From Nitrospiraceae bacterium (lineage in GTDB: Bacteria > Nitrospirota > Nitrospiria > Nitrospirales > UBA8639): 64,000 nt of DNA. The stretch is taken from NCBI GenBank assembly GCA_020632595.1, contig JACKFF010000007.1, forward strand, positions 124,001-188,000, read 5' to 3'. A program made the position numbers and the translations under genes. Positions 44,347 through 52,800 of this stretch are shown one piece after another. Below the pieces are notes generated by a model. It was not told the origin of the DNA. It saw only the letters and a list, made by a program, of their open reading frames with translations, and did not search any database. Within the stretch, counting starts at the first letter, position 1; each line of letters opens with the position of its first letter.

Positions 44347-45820
44347 GAACTTTCTCCGGATTTTTAGGTAGGGTAAAGAAAAACTTGGCTCCTTTTCCTG
44401 CTTCCGATTCGACCCAGATGCGGCCACCACGGCGCTCCACGATTTTCCTGCATATGGCCAGACCGATTCCGGTGCCCTGGTACTCTTCCCTCGTGTGGAG
44501 TCTTTTGAACGGAAGAAAGATCCGCTCGAAGTATTCCGATCCGACGCCGATCCCATTATCCTGTACCGAGAAAATCCACCCGTCGGACCTTTCTTCAGCA
44601 GATATATGAATCTCCGGCGGTTTCGGGCCGTGAAATTTTATGGCGTTGGTGATCAGATTCTGGAGTAGATGTTGAAAATGCGAACGATCGGTCTGAATAA
44701 TCGGCAGAGGGTCATGTGTGATCGAAGCCTGTTTGTCCTCAATGGTCATGCGGAGATGTGTAAGGATTTCTTGGAGCACCTCCCCGGTGTTGACCGGCAG
44801 AGGGTTCTGTTCCTGGGCCTGAATCCTGGAATATTTCAGGAGGTCTTGAATGAGTGTTTGCATGCGACTCGCTCCATCGGTCACGAATCCAATAAATTCC
44901 TGACCCTGTTTGTCTAATTGCTCTTTATAGCGCTCCGCCAACAATTGCGTAAAGCCATGGATCGTGCGGAGGGGTTCTTGGAGATCATGTGAGGCAATAT
45001 AGGCAAATTGTTCAAGATCTTCGTTTGATTGCTTGAGAGAGGCTGCATGACTGGCCAATGTGAGGTTTTGTATAGCCAGGAGATTTTCCAGCTCCTTTTG
45101 CTGGGAAATATTCCGGGCAATTTTCGAGGCGCCAATAGCGTTTCCCCATCGGTCGATAATGGGGGAAATAGTCAGCGATACCGGTATCTCCTGTCCGTCC
45201 TTCCGGCGGCGAATCGTTTCAAAATTTTGAATCTGCTTCCCACTCTGGAGTTTTTCCAAAATATCCTTTTCTTCGGCAATCCGGTCTGGTGGAAAAAGAA
45301 ATGTCATATATTGCCCGATGCTCTCCTGTGGCGAATATCCGAACATCTGTTCGGCTCCGTTGTTCCAACTGGTGACTTGACCCGTGAGTGTTTGTCCGAT
45401 AATAGCGTCAGGGGTGGATTCCACGATGGAGGCTAACCGAAGCCGGACCTCCATTCCCTGACGATATTGATAGGTTAGGAGGGCGGTTGCCCAAATCATA
45501 AAAAGCGATAAAAGACGATTGGTCACGGCATTGCCGGCAATGGTGCTCCCCGAATACACCACATTCACACCGGGGGAATAGATCACTCCAATAATGGCAA
45601 AGCCCGTGCAGACTCCAGCCACGATGAATGGAGCTTTTGCATAGGGTAAATAGGGAGTCAGCATAATAGCACTCACATATAACATGCCGATCGCGACTCC
45701 TGTCTTGGTGAATAGATCCAACACAAAAATTCCCCCAATGAGAGCGCTGATGGCTACCAGCAGGATGATATCCAATTTTTTTGCGTGAGAAGAGGCTTTG
45801 AGCCGTTCTTGAATCGTCAT
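44330..45820 (-). CDS. Membrane-bound PAS histidine kinase (496-497 aa)
   Basis: Four hydrophobic helices fill residues 18-120. A PAS domain with IVESTPDAIIGQTLTGQVTSW follows (about 128-250), then a short coiled linker, a HisKA domain with ASHDLQEPLRTI (H near 279, the phytochrome-like subclass) and HATPase (about 380-490, GTGIGLAICRKIVERRGG). Two ATGs exist at 45823 and 45820; GAAGG suits the second better. The kinase class (SHDLQEPL) pairs regularly with Rcp1-like regulators, which matches the overlapping downstream gene. The membrane part has only short loops, so it may sense a membrane or intracellular signal. Confidence 0.92.
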   Translation of the reverse strand: MTIQERLKASSHAKKLDIILLVAISALIGGIFVLDLFTKTGVAIGMLYVSAIMLTPYLPYAKAPFIVAGVCTGFAIIGVIYSPGVNVVYSGSTIAGNAVTNRLLSLFMIWATALLTYQYRQGMEVRLRLASIVESTPDAIIGQTLTGQVTSWNNGAEQMFGYSPQESIGQYMTFLFPPDRIAEEKDILEKLQSGKQIQNFETIRRRKDGQEIPVSLTISPIIDRWGNAIGASKIARNISQQKELENLLAIQNLTLASHAASLKQSNEDLEQFAYIASHDLQEPLRTIHGFTQLLAERYKEQLDKQGQEFIGFVTDGASRMQTLIQDLLKYSRIQAQEQNPLPVNTGEVLQEILTHLRMTIEDKQASITHDPLPIIQTDRSHFQHLLQNLITNAIKFHGPKPPEIHISAEERSDGWIFSVQDNGIGVGSEYFERIFLPFKRLHTREEYQGTGIGLAICRKIVERRGGRIWVESEAGKGAKFFFTLPKNPEKVHAESY

Positions 45821-46060
45821 CATACCTTCACACTTTTCCTTTGAAGAACAGCTTGTGCCTTGCCGCTTCTGTATCCATACGAGGAAAGTGGACTCCCCTC
45901 ATTACCCCAAATGATGAGAACGATGTGCTCTCCTTGGCCCCGGTGAAGCAGAACGCCGTTCGGGGCATGTCGTGGAAGAACAAATTCGGGGAAAGTATAG
46001 CTTCACCGAATAAGTCTTGTCTAAGAGTAAAGGCCCCAAGAAGTGAACCAACTGGGTCAT

Positions 46061-46078
46061 CCAGGGTTGTTGCTCAAG
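46061..46078 (+). promoter_or_regulatory. Partial copy of the 18-base motif (site m1)
   Basis: Sequence CCAGGGTTGTTGCTCAAG: strong left half, weak right half, 22 bases upstream of m2. Confidence 0.4.
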
Positions 46079-46082
46079 CAAC

Positions 46083-46100
46083 CCAGGGTTTTTCTCAGGT
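46083..46100 (+). promoter_or_regulatory. Copy of the 18-base intergenic motif (site m2)
   Basis: Sequence CCAGGGTTTTTCTCAGGT with TGTATAAG about 21 bases downstream, 113 bases before the ATG at 46213. Confidence 0.6.
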
Positions 46101-46212
46101 TTTGCCGTCCAAACGATTCTGTATAAGTAAAAAACAAGAATTACAAGTTAACGGACATCCTGGATCCTGAATCGTTTGTTGAATGGATTCAATCATAAGG
46201 AGAACCAAACCC

Positions 46213-46398
46213 ATGCACACAAATCTTGAACAGGAAGTAGCCCATCCCAAGAAGTCAGAACAGACGAAAATGTCCCGTTGTTTATTTGGGGATTGGCCGC
46301 GGCGAGAGATGCTCAAGTTGGCTCTGCCTGCTACAGACTTGTCGCTTTCCCTGCCCTCCTGCAATGACCACATGAGCACTGATATTCAAGCCTGGTAG
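46213..46398 (+). CDS. Small hypothetical protein (61 aa)
   Basis: AAGGAG lies 10 bases before the ATG. The product is polar at the start (EQEVAHPKKSEQTK) and contains CLFGDWPRREMLKLALPATDLSLSLPSC. No domain is recognised and there is no clear membrane helix. It begins downstream of two motif copies and is followed after 23 bases by DUF3309, so the two small genes are probably co-induced. Confidence 0.5.
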   Translation: MHTNLEQEVAHPKKSEQTKMSRCLFGDWPRREMLKLALPATDLSLSLPSCNDHMSTDIQAW

Positions 46399-46421
46399 TC
46401 CAGGGAGGAGGAAACACATTT

Positions 46422-46574
46422 ATGTCTACGATTGTCTTAGTCATTCTGATTCTTCTACTAGTGGGGGCCCTGCCGGTCTGGCCCTACAGTTCCTCCTGGG
46501 GCCCATACCCCAGTAGCGGGCTGGGATTGGTGCTGGTGATCGTGCTGATTCTGGCATTGACAGGAAGATTGTAA
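46422..46574 (+). CDS. DUF3309 small membrane protein (50 aa)
   Basis: GGGAGGAGG lies before the ATG. The product is MSTIVLVILILLLVGALPVW, then PYSSSWGPYPSSGLGLVLVI and a second hydrophobic run ending LTGRL. The GALP-WP-S--WGY-PS-GLG pattern is the DUF3309 signature. This two-helix inner-membrane family is common in stress regions of many bacteria, and its function is not established. It is below usual gene-length thresholds. Confidence 0.88.
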   Translation: MSTIVLVILILLLVGALPVWPYSSSWGPYPSSGLGLVLVIVLILALTGRL

Positions 46575-46624
46575 ACCTCGCTCTGAAAAGTTTTTGTTCA
46601 CATCAAAAAGAGGGAGGGTTGTAT

Positions 46625-47095
46625 ATGCTTTTAAGAAATACGACTTGGTGGGCCACAGTACTCGGATTATTGTTGTTGAGTTCAATGGGGGGAATGCTGT
46701 TGGCTTCTACAAACCCCACCGACTCACAGATGTCAGCGAACAACCCGGGTAAGACAATTACGACTTCGGGCTTACATATCGTGAATGAGGAGGGTAAAGT
46801 CCGTGCCACGCTGAGCCTGTGGGACGGTGACCATCCGGCACTCATCATGGGAGATGATCACTGTGACCGTCGTGCTTCTCTTGCCGTGTATGGAAAGGAG
46901 CGAACAGGATTCACTCTCTATGGAGAAGATTGTAAGCGTCGTGTCGCATTAGAAGTTCAGAATGATGACCTCCCTAATTTCGTCTTGCGGGATCACTTGG
47001 ATACTCCACGGGTTCAAGTCGTGTTAAATAAGGACGGGAGTCCTCTGGTCCGGTTGTTTGATGCGAATGGAAAAGCCCTGTGGGAAAAGCCATAG
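46625..47095 (+). CDS. Exported protein with repeated beta units (156 aa)
   Basis: The start at 46625 has GGGAGGG 6 bases upstream. A signal segment (WWATVLGLLLLSSMGGMLLAST) precedes a beta-rich part of imperfect repeats: VNEEGKVRATLSLWDGD, DRRASLAVYGKERTG, CKRRVALEVQNDD, DTPRVQVVLNKDGS and LVRLFDANGKALWEKP. The repeating G-K-x-R-A-x-L and F-D-x-N-G-K pattern is seen in uncharacterised secreted proteins and probably makes a beta-solenoid or sandwich. I do not know a named function. It lies between the DUF3309 gene and a dihaem peroxidase-like gene. Confidence 0.65.
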   Translation: MLLRNTTWWATVLGLLLLSSMGGMLLASTNPTDSQMSANNPGKTITTSGLHIVNEEGKVRATLSLWDGDHPALIMGDDHCDRRASLAVYGKERTGFTLYGEDCKRRVALEVQNDDLPNFVLRDHLDTPRVQVVLNKDGSPLVRLFDANGKALWEKP

Positions 47096-47177
47096 CATTA
47101 TATGAAACCCTCTTCTCAATATTCACTTTTCCCGTGAATGGGAATGTCATGAAGTAGGCCATACAAGAAGGAGGCTA

Positions 47178-48749
47178 ATGTTCATCACTTCAATATTCAT
47201 CACCACGATCCGGAGGACGAGAAGAGTGTTCATTATGGGATTGGTATTGATGGCCGGCAGCGGTTTGGGGATGGCATTAGCTGCGGATCAGGACGGTACC
47301 AAACACGTAAAGGCGGTGCCGAGCCCGAAAGAGTTGGTTCCGGACATTGGTCCCCCGGCCGTGGTTAATGACTGGCAGCGTCCTTACCCCCAGTATCAAC
47401 CCGTCGGAAAAGGCGACATCGAAGAGGCTCCCGACGCTAAGCCAGGAACTCCCAATCCTCGGAGTATTCATACCTTAGGCGGGCGGACCCCTATTTCATT
47501 TGTTTTTGATCTGAGTCCAAAAGATCCACTTGAGAAGGTGATTGAGCGAGAAGGCCAGCAACGAACAACGATTAAAACACAACAGCAACAATTGCTCGAG
47601 GAGCGGTATGATTTGTCCCCTCGATTTGTTGAAGGGGTGACGATGACTCGAGGGAAGCCCATTCCTAAAGGGCCTACCGCCCGATTACCGAAGGACCTCA
47701 CATTTGAACAGCTCGCCAAAATGCCTCCGGAAGAGATTAAGGCCAAGGATTTCTTCCCTTATCTGCCGTTGCCGCATCCGCTTCATTCAACCGGCGGCAT
47801 GGTGTTTCCGTCCATGATGACAGGCATTCATCCTGAGCGTGAACGGTTTGACGTCCTTCATGATGTGCCGGATCATTTTTTGCCAGAATTTCCACCTCCT
47901 CTGTTTTTAACAAGCCGGCCGGATTTAGGAGATGTCTCGCAAGGTCAGGAAATCACCAATGAAAATTTTTACACGTTGTTCGATGGCATTCTCTCGCCGG
48001 TGCAATTTGACGGAGTTCGATTATTGGTTGAAAAAATCCCTCAACAGCAATTTAATGCGACTGACGACCGGAAAACGATTTCGCCCAGCCGGGGGGTTGC
48101 CTGTTTTGATTGCCATGTGAACGGGCATACCAATGGCGCCATTCATTTGAATCCGGATAACCGGCCTCAATTCTCACGGTTTCGCATCGAAACGCCTTCC
48201 TTACGGGGCGTCAATATTCAGAATGTCTTTGGATCCAAGCGAGCCCTGTCTTCTGTTGAGGATTTTTCTGAATTTGAAAACCGGTCTGCCTATTTCGATC
48301 ATGATCTGGCGACAGCCGAAAAAAAGGGTCGTCGTGATATGACCCGAACCGAAGTCATGAAAATGGCCCAGTTCCAGAAGCTGGTCGATTTTCCTCCTGC
48401 GCCGAAATTAGATCTCTTCGGCCGATTGGATTCTCAGAAAGCCAGCGAAGAAGAATTGCGAGGTGAAACGCTCTTTTTTGGGAAAGCTAAATGTGTGACC
48501 TGCCATACCGCTCCGTATTTTACTGATAATCTGATGCATGACTTGCGGGTGGAACGGTTTTACCATGGCCGGGCAGAGGGATCTATCAAAACATTCCCCC
48601 TTCGGGGAATAAAAGATTCCCCTCCCTATCTGCATGACGGGCGCCTCTTGACCCTTGAAGATACGGTAGAGTTTTTTGCCTTAGTCACTGGAGTCCAGTT
48701 GACAAAGGAAGAAAAAGCGGACCTTTCCGCATACCTTCGAACCTTGTGA
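47178..48749 (+). CDS. Dihaem cytochrome c peroxidase/MauG-like protein (523 aa)
   Basis: AGGAGG lies before the ATG. A signal peptide ends near residue 36. Two c-type haem sites are visible: CFDCH at 309-313 and CVTCH at 439-443, with 130 residues between, as in bacterial dihaem peroxidases. The C-terminus has the family end FPLRGIKDSPPYLHDGR-LTLEDTVEFF. The approximately 270 residues before the first haem are longer than in CcpA/MauG and have a proline-rich start. It should act in the periplasm on peroxide or as an oxidase using high-valent haem. Export and maturation need the cytochrome c system, which is not in this window. Confidence 0.85.
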   Translation: MFITSIFITTIRRTRRVFIMGLVLMAGSGLGMALAADQDGTKHVKAVPSPKELVPDIGPPAVVNDWQRPYPQYQPVGKGDIEEAPDAKPGTPNPRSIHTLGGRTPISFVFDLSPKDPLEKVIEREGQQRTTIKTQQQQLLEERYDLSPRFVEGVTMTRGKPIPKGPTARLPKDLTFEQLAKMPPEEIKAKDFFPYLPLPHPLHSTGGMVFPSMMTGIHPERERFDVLHDVPDHFLPEFPPPLFLTSRPDLGDVSQGQEITNENFYTLFDGILSPVQFDGVRLLVEKIPQQQFNATDDRKTISPSRGVACFDCHVNGHTNGAIHLNPDNRPQFSRFRIETPSLRGVNIQNVFGSKRALSSVEDFSEFENRSAYFDHDLATAEKKGRRDMTRTEVMKMAQFQKLVDFPPAPKLDLFGRLDSQKASEEELRGETLFFGKAKCVTCHTAPYFTDNLMHDLRVERFYHGRAEGSIKTFPLRGIKDSPPYLHDGRLLTLEDTVEFFALVTGVQLTKEEKADLSAYLRTL

Positions 48750-48813
48750 AATAAGGTTTCACGTGAATGGTTGACGAGCCCGGTGTCATGTTCTCAGAAG
48801 AGGAAAATGCTAC

Positions 48814-49212
48814 ATGAAAAATCCGGCCTGTGCAAACAAGATCTCTATCGTATCTTTCCGTTGCTTGGGCTTCATGTTTACTCTGGCATTTTCCCTAGCA
48901 GAGCCGGTCTTGGGAGAGAATTTTCAGAACATCAATTCTGATGGAATTCACACCGATGAACATTCCAACAATCCGTCCGGGGAAGTTTCCCCCCTCATAG
49001 GGGGAGGTGTCCGGACGCCCCCCGACATTGGAGCTTCAGGTACGGCATCTTCCACCCCTGCGATTCGAAGCGAATCACCCACAGACGAACCCCCCATTCT
49101 TCCGGATGTCTCCCCAGTTCCCATGCATCCCTCGATTCCGGAAAAGGCCCCGGTCAAAGAGAGTGAGCCGTTAGGACAACCGGACCAGTTTCAAAAGACG
49201 CCAGAAAAATAA
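48814..49212 (+). CDS. Secreted proline/serine-rich protein (132 aa)
   Basis: A signal peptide (FRCLGFMFTLAFSLAEPVLG) precedes a disordered mature part with GGGVRTPPDIGASG, PTDEPPILPDVSPVPMHPS and a charged end. The proline-rich style links it to the 10315 and 51637 proteins. No motif copy is seen upstream and the ribosome site (AGAGGAAAATGCT) is weak. It might have been retained as an envelope spacer peptide; this is speculation. There is no family assignment. Confidence 0.55.
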   Translation: MKNPACANKISIVSFRCLGFMFTLAFSLAEPVLGENFQNINSDGIHTDEHSNNPSGEVSPLIGGGVRTPPDIGASGTASSTPAIRSESPTDEPPILPDVSPVPMHPSIPEKAPVKESEPLGQPDQFQKTPEK

Positions 49213-49389
49213 GACACTTTTGAGTATTGTCTGTGTGTCGGGAGGAAGGCCCTTTCTTTTTGATAATTGTGAAACCGTTTTCCGTTTTCATATTCTCATA
49301 GGAAAAACAATAAGAGACAACTGATTCCCTATGTGCTGAGGATATTGAGAACGTTTCGTATAGAGGGGAAAGATTTTGATATTCCCAAT

Positions 49390-50001
49390 CTAATCTAATG
49401 TGGGATCAATCCATAAACGGATGCGGACATTTTTCGCTCCGGCTTCGTAGGCGTTTTCCACCGCATCCACAATTTCCCCTCGATTTTCGACTCTTCCAGA
49501 GAGAGTGACGATCCCGTTTTGAGCCTCAACACGAATGGGAACCGAATTCACAAACGGGCTCCAATACAACTCCTCTTCGACCGCTTCTTTCAATTCCCGA
49601 TCGGTCATTTTTCTCCATGGAGGGTCTTGATTATTGATGCGGAGTTGATTGTCGATATTTGTGGCTCCGGCGTCATAGGCGATTTTAACCAGATCCAGCA
49701 AGGCATCCTGATCCTCGACATATCCTGAGAGAACCGTTTCGCCATTTCCCACGTGAACCGTGATCTCACCATTCTCATATGGACTGACTTCCAAACGCTG
49801 TTGAATTCGATATTGTATCTCTTCGTCTGATAGCAAAGAGGTCTCGTCGGCGGATAGCGGATCATTTGCACCAGGAGAAATGGCTTCGTCAAATCCTACT
49901 GCAGGGACAGACAGGATCTGGCCATTGGTATGTTTCATCATGGCTGCGATGAGTAATAAACACATCCCACATATGAAAAAACGTTTGAATGGAGAATTCA
50001 T
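49390..50001 (-). CDS. Exported protein with two BON domains (203 aa)
   Basis: An ATG at 50001 with AAAGGTG close by starts a signal peptide (FKRFFICGMCLLLIAAMM). BON 1 covers about residues 58-120 (DEEIQYRIQQRLEVSPYENGE, NGETVLSGYVEDQDALLDLV) and BON 2 about 130-200 (LKEAVEEELYWSPFVNSVPI, NGIVTLSGRVENRGEIVDAVENAYEAGA). Both share the ENAYEAGA-x-NVR/N ending with the 24861 protein, which marks them as paralogues within this region. It should sit at the envelope, on the membrane surface. It stands alone and leftward between the proline-rich gene and the unknown 50300 gene. Confidence 0.9.
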   Translation of the reverse strand: MNSPFKRFFICGMCLLLIAAMMKHTNGQILSVPAVGFDEAISPGANDPLSADETSLLSDEEIQYRIQQRLEVSPYENGEITVHVGNGETVLSGYVEDQDALLDLVKIAYDAGATNIDNQLRINNQDPPWRKMTDRELKEAVEEELYWSPFVNSVPIRVEAQNGIVTLSGRVENRGEIVDAVENAYEAGAKNVRIRLWIDPTLD

Positions 50002-50299
50002 AGGCACCTTTAGAACGTTTTGCCATCCTCAGAGATTGGCCAGGAAAGCTCCCAATCTAATTGAGAAATCCGGTCGAAACCCCGGGTATTCAAGCAAAGA
50101 TCAGGAGAAGGGGAACTCCGGGGATAATGAGGGAGATACGCGTCCCTCTGCCGGAAAAAGATTCAAAGAAAATAGTTCCACGAAGCGGAATCATTCGTTC
50201 ACCAATGCAGAATTCTCTGCCCGTTTGAATATCGAGTGGTCAGAAATTGTTCCGGGTGCCAGAGTGGTCACTGTACACTTCAAAATACCAGCTAGGTCT

Positions 50300-50803
50300 T
50301 TAATTATCTCCATCAGCCGGGTTTTCGGTGGTTTCGTGGGTGGCATGAATAAGCTGAACTGCTTTTTCGGGATCACTTTCCACCGCAAATGTTTCCGCGG
50401 CGGTAAGGAGCATCTCGGATTGTACCAATTGACTGTTTACACCCTGTTTTGTGTGAGACTTGAGGAGTTTGAGGATATGGGTGGCTTTTAATGCCTGATC
50501 AAGCTGATTATCGTCGAGCAACCGATGGATTTCCTGAAGAATTTCTGTATCGATTTCCGTAAAGGGGAGGTCTTTCTCCGTTTTGGCGGTAGGAGAGGTC
50601 TTTGGCGATTGGGAAATCCAGTGAATCGCCTCAGGAGAGAGAATGCAACGATCGTGGCGAATGGTTTCAAGTAGAAACCGCAATACCTTCCACGCATGAA
50701 TTGCGAGATCTTCAACGGTTTTCATTCCGAGTGTAGATTGAAGAGCCATGACCTCTTTGCTCATTTCATCGGTTATGGTGAATTGGATATTCATGTAACA
50801 CAT
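50300..50803 (-). CDS. Hypothetical helical protein (about 167 aa)
   Basis: AGGTG just before an ATG at 50803, or a start at 50794 (MNIQFTIT), gives the likely N-terminus. The product is cytoplasmic and mostly helical: TDEMSKEVMALQSTLGMKTVEDLAIHAW at the start looks like a ribbon-helix-like or toxin/antitoxin-style N-terminus, followed by a helical EILQEIHRLLDDNQLDQALKATHIL region. No family is certain. Motif site n (50854-50871) points at it from 51 bases upstream, divergent from site o that serves superoxide dismutase. The C-terminus is acidic. Confidence 0.55.
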   Translation of the reverse strand: MCYMNIQFTITDEMSKEVMALQSTLGMKTVEDLAIHAWKVLRFLLETIRHDRCILSPEAIHWISQSPKTSPTAKTEKDLPFTEIDTEILQEIHRLLDDNQLDQALKATHILKLLKSHTKQGVNSQLVQSEMLLTAAETFAVESDPEKAVQLIHATHETTENPADGDN

Positions 50804-50853
50804 CGCACCTAATTTGCTATAAGAGAATTTACTTGAATTTATTCGAGGAGGTC

Positions 50854-50871
50854 GACTGGGCAAAACCCTGG
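50854..50871 (-). promoter_or_regulatory. Copy of the 18-base intergenic motif (site n)
   Basis: Minus-strand sequence CCAGGGTTTTGCCCAGTC, pointing to the 50803 start, with AATAAATTC about 10 bases downstream. Confidence 0.65.
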
Positions 50872-50912
50872 CCAGAGCGCTTTTCTTTTGATGCATCATG
50901 ATGTTGACGGTT

Positions 50913-50930
50913 CAAGGGTTTTTGCCAGTT
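50913..50930 (+). promoter_or_regulatory. Copy of the 18-base intergenic motif (site o)
   Basis: Sequence CAAGGGTTTTTGCCAGTT, one base from consensus, 93 bases before the superoxide dismutase start; CATATATTC lies about 20 bases downstream. Sites n and o are divergent, 41 bases apart. Confidence 0.7.
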
Positions 50931-51022
50931 ACGTCTTTTCTCATTCCGTCATATATTCGCTTTTTAGAACATGGTGCGGGAAAAAGTAGCTTGAACGATA
51001 GTTGGAGTAGAGTGGGGGACAT

Positions 51023-51640
51023 ATGCGCATGAAGCCCTGGAAAGATTACCCAGTCAAAGATTTTAATCTCAAGGGATTGAACGGTATTTCAGATAAGACG
51101 TTAGAGATGCATTTTAAACTCTATGAAGGCTACGTGAAAGCCACCAATTCCCTCACCAGGCAAATTGGAGAATTTTTGATTGATGGACAGGTAGATCAAG
51201 AGGAAATGCCGGCCTATTCTGAACTCACCCGGCGGCTGGGATTTGAATATAATGGCATGGTCCTCCATGAATTGTATTTTGAAAATATGACCTCCCGAGC
51301 GTCCCAATCACCCCAAGGTCAGGATTCCCTGCAAAAAGCGTTTGGAGGCAGTTTTGGGAGTTTTGAGATCTGGAAAACCGACTTCTCAAGCGTGGGGAAG
51401 ATGCGGGGAGTCGGTTGGGCTGTATGCAATCTCAATCCGGAAAACGGCAGGCTCTCAAATCATTGGATCAGCCTTCATGAATTCGGCAATATTGCTGGGT
51501 TTCGTCCTGTATTAGTGATGGACGTGTGGGAACATGCGTATTTGTTGGATTTTCAGCCGTCGGAACGGGGCGAATACATTAACCATTTTCTTTCCCAAGT
51601 AAATTGGGACGTTGTTGCCAAACGCCTAGAGGGGCGATGA
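51023..51640 (+). CDS. Fe/Mn superoxide dismutase family protein (205 aa)
   Basis: The four metal ligands are all present: H30 (EMHFKLYEG), H82 (VLHELYFENM), D167 and H171 (VMDVWEHAYLLDF). The N-terminal helical hairpin and the GG at AFGGSFGSFEIWKTDF are also kept. The length is close to the usual 200 residues. The conserved C-terminal part has a long insertion-like NHWISLHEFGNIAGFRPVLV region instead of the common LLT-DVWEHAYY entry, so it belongs to a divergent subgroup. There is no signal peptide, so it is cytoplasmic. Motif site o lies upstream and a proline-rich peptide gene overlaps its stop by 4 bases. Confidence 0.92.
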   Translation: MRMKPWKDYPVKDFNLKGLNGISDKTLEMHFKLYEGYVKATNSLTRQIGEFLIDGQVDQEEMPAYSELTRRLGFEYNGMVLHELYFENMTSRASQSPQGQDSLQKAFGGSFGSFEIWKTDFSSVGKMRGVGWAVCNLNPENGRLSNHWISLHEFGNIAGFRPVLVMDVWEHAYLLDFQPSERGEYINHFLSQVNWDVVAKRLEGR

Positions 51641-51846
51641 TGAACAATGCCATATACCATGGCTGGTGCCTACCAAGTGTTGATGTTCGATGGACCTTTC
51701 CAATCCCCAAACCCGATCCTAACCCGGACCCATTCCCGAATCCTGAACCCCTTCCGAACCCTACTCCTGATCCACCGCGCCCACCCACTCCTCCTCCAAT
51801 ACGTCCCCCCATCCCAAAAATTCAAGGGTTTCCCTATCCTCATTAA
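51637..51846 (+). CDS. Proline-rich peptide (69 aa) overlapping the SOD stop codon
   Basis: The ATG at 51637 overlaps the TGA of the superoxide dismutase gene (ATGA), with AGAGGGGCG upstream inside that gene. After 22 residues (MMNNAIYHGWCLPSVDVRWTF) comes PIPKPDPNPDPFPNPEPLPN, then PTPDPPRPPTPPPIRPPIPK, so about half of the residues in the tail are proline. The style resembles the 23711 protein. The overlap implies co-translation with the dismutase. It has no recognised family. It could also be a chance low-complexity frame, but the start overlap and length argue against that. Confidence 0.55.
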   Translation: MMNNAIYHGWCLPSVDVRWTFPIPKPDPNPDPFPNPEPLPNPTPDPPRPPTPPPIRPPIPKIQGFPYPH

Positions 51847-52047
51847 GATCAATATTTTATTGAAGGTTTTGTCTGTCCTGATCCCCTAGTTGGGCTGGAG
51901 GTGTCAAGGCTCCATGGTAAACTTTAGAATTTGGCCAATGTGGAAACAATTGAAATGTTCATTGTAGACTTATTCGAGTGATTCTTTCATAATGCCTTTC
52001 CTAAATTTATTTTTATTCTAACAATTTATAGTTCACTCTTTTCTGCC

Positions 52048-52701
52048 ATGAGCAAACCTCGGGTACTCCTAGCTGAGGATCACGTCCTAGTTAGTGAAGG
52101 GCTGACCAAACTGCTGGAAACGGATTTCACATTGGTGGGAACTGTTGTAGACGGTCATGCATTAGTTCAAGCCGTCAAGAAACATACACCGGACATTGCG
52201 ATCATTGATATTTCATTGCCGCTATTGAATGGGTTGGAAGCTGCCAGACAAATAAAAAAATGTGAACCCCAAACCAAATTAATTTTTCTCACTATGCATT
52301 CCGAGGAGCATTTTGTCCATGAGGCCTTCAAGGCCGGTGGTGTGGGGTATATTTTAAAACAATCCGCGACGGCGGAATTAGTATTTGCTATTAAGGAAGT
52401 ATATCAGGGACGCACCTACGTTTCTCCTTCAATTGCCCAGGGTCTCGTCAGTCAAGCATTGAACCCGTCTTCGAATTCGAAAAAAGCCTCTGAGACGGAA
52501 ACTCCCGCATTGACTCAACGACAGGTGGAAATCCTTCAATTGGTTGCTGAAGGAAAATCCAATAAAGAAATTGCGGTCATTTTGAATCTGGCCGTCAAGA
52601 CTGTGGAATTTCACAAAACGCGGGTCATGCAAGTATTGGGACTCAAAACGGCCTCTGAACTCACGAAATATGCCATTGCCAATGGTATTATTTCCCTATA
52701 A
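52048..52701 (+). CDS. NarL/FixJ-type response regulator (217 aa)
   Basis: The receiver domain (residues 5-120) has LLAEDHVLVSEGL, phosphoacceptor D54 in IIDISLPLLNG, LTMH at the fourth strand and the lysine in ILKQSATAEL. A LuxR-type HTH covers about 153-213 (LTQRQVEILQLVAEGKSNKEIAVILNLAVKTVEFHKTRVMQVLGL). It stands alone, with no adjacent kinase, but the window holds three NarL-class kinases without their own DNA-binding output. It is convergent with a second regulator of the same class at 52801. Confidence 0.95.
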   Translation: MSKPRVLLAEDHVLVSEGLTKLLETDFTLVGTVVDGHALVQAVKKHTPDIAIIDISLPLLNGLEAARQIKKCEPQTKLIFLTMHSEEHFVHEAFKAGGVGYILKQSATAELVFAIKEVYQGRTYVSPSIAQGLVSQALNPSSNSKKASETETPALTQRQVEILQLVAEGKSNKEIAVILNLAVKTVEFHKTRVMQVLGLKTASELTKYAIANGIISL

Positions 52702-52800
52702 TGGGCCGGGTTCTCCGATCTCACAACTATAATGTTTATTTTTTCAGAAGTTTCCCAGCTATGATAAATTTCCTTCCAGTATGGGGCTGAGCTCAAAACC

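Larger units (their letters stand above)
45824..46212. other. Intergenic region with two motif copies
   Basis: There is no gene. It contains motif sites m1 (46061-46078) and m2 (46083-46100) in tandem on the plus strand, 22 bases apart, and the AAGGAG site of the 46213 gene. GTTGCTCAAGCAAC is a small palindrome between the two motif copies. Confidence 0.5.
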
